Positions 59,300 to 64,000 of a DNA stretch of 64,000 bases are shown here, one piece after another (position 1 is the first letter of the stretch; every line of letters starts with the position of its first letter). Source of the DNA: Geodermatophilus normandii (GTDB lineage: Bacteria; Actinomycetota; Actinomycetes; Mycobacteriales; Geodermatophilaceae). The notes below the pieces were generated by a model. The model did not search any database, had not been told where the DNA came from, and saw only the letters and a list, made by a program, of their open reading frames with translations. Position numbers and translations under genes: made by a program. The DNA is taken from positions 2,558,001 to 2,622,000 of the forward strand of contig NZ_QGTX01000001.1 in assembly GCF_003182485.1 (NCBI RefSeq), written 5' to 3'.

Positions 59300-60061
59300 A
59301 TGAGCGAGTCCACCGCCCGCGTCGCGATCGTCACGGGCGCCGCCCGCGGCATCGGTGCGGCCACCGCGCTCCGCCTGGCCGCCGACGGCTTCGCCGTCGC
59401 GGTCGTCGACCTCGACGAGTCCTCGACCGCGGGCACGGTGCAGGCGATCGAGGCCGCGGGCGGTCGTGCGCTCGGGGTGGGCGCCGACGTCGGCGACCCC
59501 GAGCAGGTGCAGGCCGCCGTCGACCGGGTCGCCGCGGAGCTGGGCCCGCCGGTCGTGCTGGTCAACAACGCGGGCGTCACCCGCGACAACATGCTGTTCA
59601 AGATGACCGACGCCGACTGGGACCTGGTCATGCACGTGCACCTGCGCGGCTCGTTCCTCATGACCCGCGCCTGCCAGAAGTACATGGTCGACGCGACGTG
59701 GGGCCGCGTGGTGAACCTGTCGTCGACGTCGGCGCTGGGCAACCGCGGGCAGGCCAACTACGCCACCGCCAAGGCCGGGCTGCAGGGCTTCACCAAGACG
59801 CTGGCCATCGAGCTGGGCAAGTTCGGCGTCACCGCCAACGCGATCGCGCCGGGCTTCATCCAGACCGAGATGACGAAGGCGACCGCCGAGCGGATCGGCC
59901 GGGACTGGGAGGAGTACGTGGCCGAGCGCGCCGCGGCGATCCCGGTGGCCCGCGCCGGCGTCCCCGAGGACATCGCGCACACCGTCTCGTTCTTCGTCAG
60001 CGAGGGCGCGGGCTTCGTCTCCGGCCAGGTCGTCTACGTGGCCGGCGGCCCCCGGAACTGA
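59300..60061 (+). CDS. 3-oxoacyl/acetoacetyl-CoA reductase-like SDR (FabG/PhaB type)
   Basis: 253 residues with VTGAARGIGAATALRLA, VNNAGVTRDNMLFKM (characteristic of FabG/PhaB), Ser in VNLSSTSALG, YATAK and GFIQTEMTKA. The VVDLDE sequence after strand 2 carries Asp and suggests NADH, whereas classical PhaB uses NADPH. It follows the thiolase by 74 nt in the same direction, so the pair would form and reduce 3-ketoacyl-CoA. No PHA synthase gene is in the window. GAGGAGAG precedes the ATG at 59300. Confidence 0.9.
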   Translation: MSESTARVAIVTGAARGIGAATALRLAADGFAVAVVDLDESSTAGTVQAIEAAGGRALGVGADVGDPEQVQAAVDRVAAELGPPVVLVNNAGVTRDNMLFKMTDADWDLVMHVHLRGSFLMTRACQKYMVDATWGRVVNLSSTSALGNRGQANYATAKAGLQGFTKTLAIELGKFGVTANAIAPGFIQTEMTKATAERIGRDWEEYVAERAAAIPVARAGVPEDIAHTVSFFVSEGAGFVSGQVVYVAGGPRN

Positions 60062-60065
60062 GGAA

Positions 60066-60123
60066 GGACCCCCGTGCCCCCCACGCCTCGCAGGCTCGGC
60101 GCGGGACCCTGCACGGGGGCCAC
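60066..60123 (+). repeat. Stop-proximal hairpin element, copy E
   Basis: Begins GGACCC 4 nt after the reductase stop and ends GGGGCCAC. Outer stem CCCCCGTGC/GCACGGGGG (60069-60077 with 60111-60119) encloses GCCTCGCAGGCTCG. It ends on the last base pair of the convergent DUF1206 gene stop. Confidence 0.78.
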
Positions 60124-60959
60124 TAGGACGACGGGTCCCGGTCGGGGTAGCGGGCGCGGGCCAGGGCGTAGACGCCGAACGCGGCGAACCCCACCGCGAC
60201 GACGGTGAGCAGCGCCGGGCCCGCCCCCGTGCGGCCGATCGCGGTCATCGCGCCGTCGAGACCGGTGGCGGTGGAGACGTCGGCCGTCGTCGCCGCCCGC
60301 CACAGCAGCACCCCGACGACGCCGAACGCCACGCCCTTGGCCACGTACCCGATCCGGCCGACGGCCTCGATGAGCGGCTCCCACCGGTCGGGCGCGGCGG
60401 GCAGGTCGACGTCGCGCATGAAGCCGCCGGTGGCGCCGCGCCACACCGAGTAGGCGCCCACCGCGAGGACGCCGGTGGCGGCCACCGCCACCGCGACCGC
60501 GCCGCCGGGCACCTCGAGCGTCTCCCCGGTCAGCTCGCGCAGCCGCTCGTCGGCCTCGTACTCCGCGCCGACGCCGAACAGCAGCGCGGTGACCCCGAGG
60601 ACGGCGTAGACGGCGGCCTTGGCCAGGCACTTGGCGCAGACGACGGCGGTGCGGGTGCGGTGCTCGGCGTCGAGCAGCCCGCGCCACCACAGCAGCACCT
60701 CGCCGGCCTGCCACAGCGCCAGCGCGAGCAGCCCCAGGGCGATCGCCCACAGCAGCACCGACCCGCCGGGAGTGCCGGCGACGGTCTCCAGCGCGCCGGT
60801 CTGGTCGGCGTCGGTGCCGCCGGCGCCGCGGGACACCCGCCAGGTGAGCCAGCCGATGAGCAGGTGCACCAGGCCGTAGGCGACCAGGCCGACCCGCGCG
60901 GCGGCGGCCAGCACGGGGTGGTCGGTGACCTCCCGGGCGGCCGCGACCGCCCGGTGCAC
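60123..60959 (-). CDS. DUF1206 membrane protein 1 of 3
   Basis: 278 residues from GTG 60959. Three DUF1206 units of two helices each are visible, starting RVGLVAYGLVHLLIGWL, KAAVYAVLGVTALLFGV and RIGYVAKGVAFGVVGVLL, joined by short charged loops (GGFMRDVDLP). An upstream ATG at 61037 is open in the same frame but the 26 extra residues would be encoded by hairpin element F, so the GTG is preferred; this is not certain. The protein shares order and spacing with the next two genes, indicating tandem duplication. Function unknown. Confidence 0.8.
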   Translation of the reverse strand: MHRAVAAAREVTDHPVLAAAARVGLVAYGLVHLLIGWLTWRVSRGAGGTDADQTGALETVAGTPGGSVLLWAIALGLLALALWQAGEVLLWWRGLLDAEHRTRTAVVCAKCLAKAAVYAVLGVTALLFGVGAEYEADERLRELTGETLEVPGGAVAVAVAATGVLAVGAYSVWRGATGGFMRDVDLPAAPDRWEPLIEAVGRIGYVAKGVAFGVVGVLLWRAATTADVSTATGLDGAMTAIGRTGAGPALLTVVAVGFAAFGVYALARARYPDRDPSS

Positions 60960-60978
60960 CGGGTCGAAGCGGGCCCCT

Positions 60979-61032
60979 GGCCCCCTCCCGGGGCCCGCCC
61001 CCAGCCTGCGAGGGGTGGGGAGGAGGGGGTCC
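60979..61032 (-). repeat. Stop-proximal hairpin element, copy F
   Basis: On the minus strand it starts GGACCC 5 nt after the stop of DUF1206 gene 2. Outer stem GAGGGGG/CCCCCTC (61023-61029 with 60981-60987) encloses CTCGCAGGCTGGGGG. It lies between two co-directional paralogues and could be translated as an N-terminal extension of the first DUF1206 protein if the ATG at 61037 were used. Confidence 0.75.
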
Positions 61033-61037
61033 TCCAT

Positions 61038-61877
61038 TCAGGTGCGCTCGGGGTAGCGCGCCCGGACGAAGCAGAAGGCGCCGAACGCGGCGATGCCGAG
61101 GGCGACCAGGGTCAGCAGGATCTTGCCGAAGGGGGCGTCGAGGACGGTCCGCATGGCGCCGTCGAGGCCCGAGGCCTTGGCGGGGTCGAAGGTGACCGCC
61201 GCCCAGACGAACAGCGCGCCGACCACCCCGAGGGCCACGCCCTTGGCCGGGTAGCCGACCTGGCCCAGTCGGGTCACGGTGCGCTCGGCGGACGGCGGGG
61301 CGGAGGCGAGGTCGATCTCCTTGAGGAAGCTCTTCTTGGCGCCCTTGAGCACGTGGTGGACGCCGACGCCGATGACGACCAGGCCGACGAGCCCGACCAG
61401 CCAGCGCCCGCCGGGCCAGCCGAAGACGCCGGCCGCGGTCTGCTGCTGCTGCGCCGAGCTCGACTCGCCGCTGCCGGTGGCGAAGCGGAACGCGGTGAAC
61501 GCCAGCGCCGCGTAGACCACCGTCTTGGCCACGGCCTTGACCGACTTCTTGACCGCCCGCTTGCGGGCCTCGCCGGTGGCCGACCAGCCCGACCGCCAGC
61601 GCAGCACCTCGGCGATCTGCCACAGCGCGAGGGCGATGAGCCCGATGGCCAGCACCCACAGCAGCGGCTTGCCGACCGGCGAGGCGGCCAGCGTGCCCAT
61701 GGCGCCGGACTGGTCGGCAGCCTGCCCGCCGCCGCCCCAGGCCAGCTGCAGCGCGAGCCACGCGATGAGCAGGTGCACCACGCCGTAGGCGATCAGCCCG
61801 ACGCGCGCGAGGTTCTCGAGGGCGTCGCTGTTCCCGGCCCGGCCGGCCGCGCCCATCGCCGTTCCCGGACCACTCAT
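61038..61877 (-). CDS. DUF1206 membrane protein 2 of 3
   Basis: 279 residues from ATG 61877 (GGAGGATGCC upstream). The three DUF1206 units start RVGLIAYGVVHLLIAWLAL, KTVVYAALAFTAFRFA and QVGYPAKGVALGVVGALFV. A Gln/Ser insert (SSSAQQQQTAAG) lies between units 1 and 2, and KGAKKSFLKEIDL forms a positively charged loop. All three paralogues end with a conserved ARARYP-like segment (FVRARYPERT here). No known activity. Confidence 0.88.
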   Translation of the reverse strand: MSGPGTAMGAAGRAGNSDALENLARVGLIAYGVVHLLIAWLALQLAWGGGGQAADQSGAMGTLAASPVGKPLLWVLAIGLIALALWQIAEVLRWRSGWSATGEARKRAVKKSVKAVAKTVVYAALAFTAFRFATGSGESSSAQQQQTAAGVFGWPGGRWLVGLVGLVVIGVGVHHVLKGAKKSFLKEIDLASAPPSAERTVTRLGQVGYPAKGVALGVVGALFVWAAVTFDPAKASGLDGAMRTVLDAPFGKILLTLVALGIAAFGAFCFVRARYPERT

Positions 61878-61953
61878 GGAAGGCATCCTCCTGGCTCTCC
61901 CTGGTGCGACGGACCAGCGTGGCACACGGGCGGCCCGTGCGCCGGGTCGGCGA

Positions 61954-62796
61954 TCACCCCACGGGTGCGCGGGCCCGGGCCAGGAGGTACCCGGCGAAGG
62001 CGGCCAGCCCGGTGGCGACGACGGTGAGCAGCGCGGGCCCGAGCGGTCCGGTGGCCAGCGTGCGCAGGGCGCCGTCGAGGCCGGTGGCGCTGTCGGCGTC
62101 GACCGTGGCCGCGGCCCAGGCCACCACCGCGCCCACCAGCACCAGCGCGACGCCCTTGAGCACGAACCCGACCTGGCCCGACCGGTGCACCAGCGTGCGC
62201 AGCGCGGGGGAGACCTCACCCAGGTCGATCTCGTCCAGGAAGTCCGACCGCCAGCCCTTGCGCACGTGGTAGACCCCGATGCCGACGACGACCAGGGCGA
62301 CGGCGACGACGAGCGCCTGGCCGCCGGGCCAGGCCAGCACCCCGCGCACGGTCTCCTGCTCCTCGCGCCGTCCCGACCGCAGGCCGAGCGCGGCCCGGGC
62401 GGCGGAGACGGCGAGGAAGCCGTAGAGCACCGCCGTGCCGACCGTCTTGACCACCTGCACGAGGGCCTGCCGGCGCTGCGGTCCCGGCTCCGGCACCGTC
62501 CGGTGGTGGCGCAGCACCTCGGCGGCCTGCCACAGGCACAGCCCGGCCATGGCGGCGGCGAGGACCCAGAGCAGGCCGTCGCCGAAGGGGGACTCGGCGA
62601 GCACGTCGAGCGCGCCCGCCTGGTCGGCCGAGCGCCCGGCGGTGCGGGCCCGGCCCGGGCCCCAGGCCAGCTGCAGCGCCAGCCAGGCGACCAGCAGGTG
62701 GATCAGCGCGTAGCCGAACAGCCCGGCCCGGGCGGTGTGCCGCAGCGCCGGGCTGCGGGCAGCGCGCTGGGCCAGCGGCGCCCCGTCGTCGGTCAC
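61954..62796 (-). CDS. DUF1206 membrane protein 3 of 3
   Basis: 280 residues from GTG 62796 (GGGGAAGC upstream). Units start RAGLFGYALIHLLVAWLAL, GTAVLYGFLAVSAARAAL and QVGFVLKGVALVLVGAVVA. It is closest in plan to gene 2 (both have LALQLAWG after unit 1) and ends LLARARAPVG. First gene of the three-gene series; spacing of 76 bp to gene 2 is enough for a separate ribosome site. Confidence 0.88.
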   Translation of the reverse strand: MTDDGAPLAQRAARSPALRHTARAGLFGYALIHLLVAWLALQLAWGPGRARTAGRSADQAGALDVLAESPFGDGLLWVLAAAMAGLCLWQAAEVLRHHRTVPEPGPQRRQALVQVVKTVGTAVLYGFLAVSAARAALGLRSGRREEQETVRGVLAWPGGQALVVAVALVVVGIGVYHVRKGWRSDFLDEIDLGEVSPALRTLVHRSGQVGFVLKGVALVLVGAVVAWAAATVDADSATGLDGALRTLATGPLGPALLTVVATGLAAFAGYLLARARAPVG

Positions 62797-62902
62797 GCTT
62801 CCCCGTTCGTCCCGGCCGCGCCCCGCGCCGCGGCCGGAGGCGAGCGTCGCACGCACCGGACCGGTCCGCCGGGCGCGCCCGCGGATGCGGGACACTGGCG
62901 CC

Positions 62903-63528
62903 GTGGCGAACGCGACGACGGCAGCACCCGCGCCCCTCCGCACCGAGCGGGAGACCGCGCGCCGGGCGTGGCCGCTGCGCGCCGCCCTCGGCGTCCTGTT
63001 GGTCGTGCTCGCGGTGGTCGCCGTCGTGACCGGCGACCTCGGCGCCCGGCTGCTCCTCGGCGGGCTCGGCCTGCTCGCCGCCGCGCGCGGGAGCGGGCTG
63101 CTGCGGTCGGGCTCCGTGCCGCCCGGCGCGGCCGCCGTCGCCGGGGGCTGGCCGCGGTCGCCGTGGCGGTCACGTCGGCCGCCGCCACCGGCTGGGTCCT
63201 GCTGGCCGGGGTGCCGCTGACCCTGCTGGCCGGCGCGGCCGTCGCGCTCGCCCGCGGGGGTGCCGCCCGCCGCGCCGGCGCGGCCCTGCTGGTGTGGACG
63301 GCGCTGGTCGGCGCCCTGCTCGCCGGCACGCTGGCCGTCCAGGGCGCCGACCGCGCCGCCGCCGTCGCCGCGGTGGTCGCCGCGCTGGCCACCGGCCTGG
63401 CGGCGGTGCCGCTGCTCGTCGCCGCCGCCGGCCTGCGCGCGGTCGCCTCGGCTCCCGAGCCGCCCCGGGCCGCCGGCTGCGCGGGCTGCGCCTGCGCGGG
63501 CGGCGGCTGCGGCATCCCGCGCGCCTAG
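62903..63528 (+). pseudogene. Membrane protein gene with one frameshift and Cys-rich tail
   Basis: GTG at 62903 begins ANATTAAPAPLRTERETARR, then membrane helices (AALGVLLVVLAVVAVVTG and onwards). The frame breaks at about 63145; the next frame continues LAAVAVAVTSAAATGWVLL with three more helices and ends CAGCACAGGGCGIPRA before TAG at 63526-63528. Adding one G to the G5 run at 63143-63147 joins both parts into a ~209-residue protein with about six helices. Either a real loss or a homopolymer error. The four or five closely spaced Cys at the end could bind a metal. Confidence 0.7.
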
Positions 63529-63586
63529 CGGCCCCACCGGCCCGAGGACGCCGTTCCGCCGGGGAGGCGGTGGGTAGGGGAGCGGC

Positions 63587-64000
63587 GTGAGTGGACACGT
63601 GTTCGTCGTCGGAGCCGACCTCACCCGCCTGTCCTGCGACGACGTGCTCGTGCCCACCGGCCGCACCCTGCGGATCGCGCGGAGCTGGCGGGCGCTGCTG
63701 CCCGACGACCTGGTGACCGACGAGGATGCCGAGGGCGTGTGCGTCGACCTGGCCTGGAACGGCGACGAGCGCGTGCTCGAGGTCCCCGGCCCCGGTGCGC
63801 GGCAGGCCTGGCTGCTCGACACGGTCGACGACCGCGGGCGCGGGCTCGGCTGGCTGCTCGACGGCGCCCGCGAGGCGCTGGCCGCCGTCGCCCGCCGCGA
63901 GGTGGCCGAGCCGGTGCACGGCCGGGCGCGGCGGCTGGTGGGCCTGCCGGCGCTGGGCACCGGCTGGGGCGGCGCGGCCGGGCGGCGCGGCGACCTGCTG
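63587..64000 (+). CDS. N-terminal part of a macro-domain/SIR2-like protein (3' truncated)
   Basis: GTG at 63587 with AGGGGAG upstream begins SGHVFVVGADLTRLSCDDV and the frame remains open to the window end (138 codons). The first 40 residues (VFVVGADLTRLSCDDVLVP) resemble the opening of macro domains (VVRGDIT-L-DAIV), and RRLVGLPALGTGWGG resembles their later PALGTG-GG loop, which binds ADP-ribose. Similar N-termini occur on actinobacterial proteins annotated as SIR2-family, from memory. NAD+/ADP-ribose binding is thus possible, but the catalytic part lies beyond the window. Confidence 0.55.
   Translation, partial: MSGHVFVVGADLTRLSCDDVLVPTGRTLRIARSWRALLPDDLVTDEDAEGVCVDLAWNGDERVLEVPGPGARQAWLLDTVDDRGRGLGWLLDGAREALAAVARREVAEPVHGRARRLVGLPALGTGWGGAAGRRGDLL

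Noticed and set aside
1..64000. Prophage, integrated element or insertion sequence
   Set aside because: No transposase, integrase, phage structural genes, tRNA-linked attachment repeats or marked base-composition change were found.

Overview
The window is very GC-rich, densely packed chromosomal DNA with many GTG starts, stop/start overlaps of the GTGA/ATGA type and actinobacterial gene families (DUF222/HNH endonuclease, DUF1206, WYL regulators, a UBP zinc finger beside a CPA1 antiporter). It suggests a high-GC actinobacterium, most likely Geodermatophilaceae (Blastococcus/Geodermatophilus/Modestobacter type). That placement is inference from gene style, not from a marker gene. I see no rRNA, tRNA, CRISPR array or intact insertion sequence.

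Region 1 (1-9.1 kb): end of an HNH gene, an epimerase, an unusual kinase-like/strictosidine-synthase-like fusion with a decayed SDR upstream, an aldo/keto reductase, an esterase, an SDR, then a MarR regulator facing a ribA-ligB-like pair across two palindromic operator candidates. Region 2 (9.1-16.8 kb): a seven-gene minus-strand operon with the logic of an aromatic meta-cleavage pathway (cyclase, flavin monooxygenase, extradiol dioxygenase, FAH-family enzyme, SDR, C-C-type alpha/beta hydrolase, VOC protein), with a divergent LysR regulator and an ATC-N9-GAT site. Its substrate is unknown. Region 3 (16.9-28.9 kb): a broken VOC gene, a 51-residue membrane protein, antiporter plus UBP finger, a frameshifted coiled-coil gene, DinB/WYL pair with a perfect operator, a membrane pseudokinase with repeat-rich extracellular part, an SDR, a doubly frameshifted FAD oxidoreductase, a diguanylate cyclase and an HtrA-like protease.

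Region 4 (29-34.5 kb): YbdK-like ligase, erythromycin-esterase-like protein and hydrolase in one overlapping operon, NDH-2, and a small hydrolase. Region 5 (34.5-42 kb): a complete carbohydrate module: ROK regulator, promoter with palindrome, two-Walker-box ABC ATPase, permease, lipoprotein binding protein, Gfo/Idh/MocA dehydrogenase and TIM-barrel isomerase/epimerase. Region 6 (42-49.5 kb): hydrolase/unknown/ArsR-type regulator, DoxX, DEAD-box helicase, GlxA-type regulator with five 24-bp repeats upstream, MFS permease, SnoaL-like protein. Region 7 (49.6-57.8 kb): a decayed DUF559/AbiEi-like gene, GMC oxidoreductase plus aldehyde dehydrogenase, a ~1000-residue sacsin/Hsp90-like ATPase, two small unknowns, a STAS protein. 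Region 8 (58-64 kb): thiolase and acetoacetyl-CoA-reductase-like SDR, three tandem DUF1206 proteins, a frameshifted Cys-tailed membrane protein and the start of a macro/SIR2-like protein.

The most unexpected non-coding signal is a family of six ~55-60 bp hairpin elements (A-F). Each begins 1-5 nt after a stop codon, always in the same orientation relative to that gene. The stem sequences differ between copies but remain complementary, which points to a conserved RNA structure at transcript ends. Other strong hairpins and palindromes mark terminators and probable operators. Several genes carry frameshifts, two of them at short homopolymers, so sequencing error must be excluded for those.
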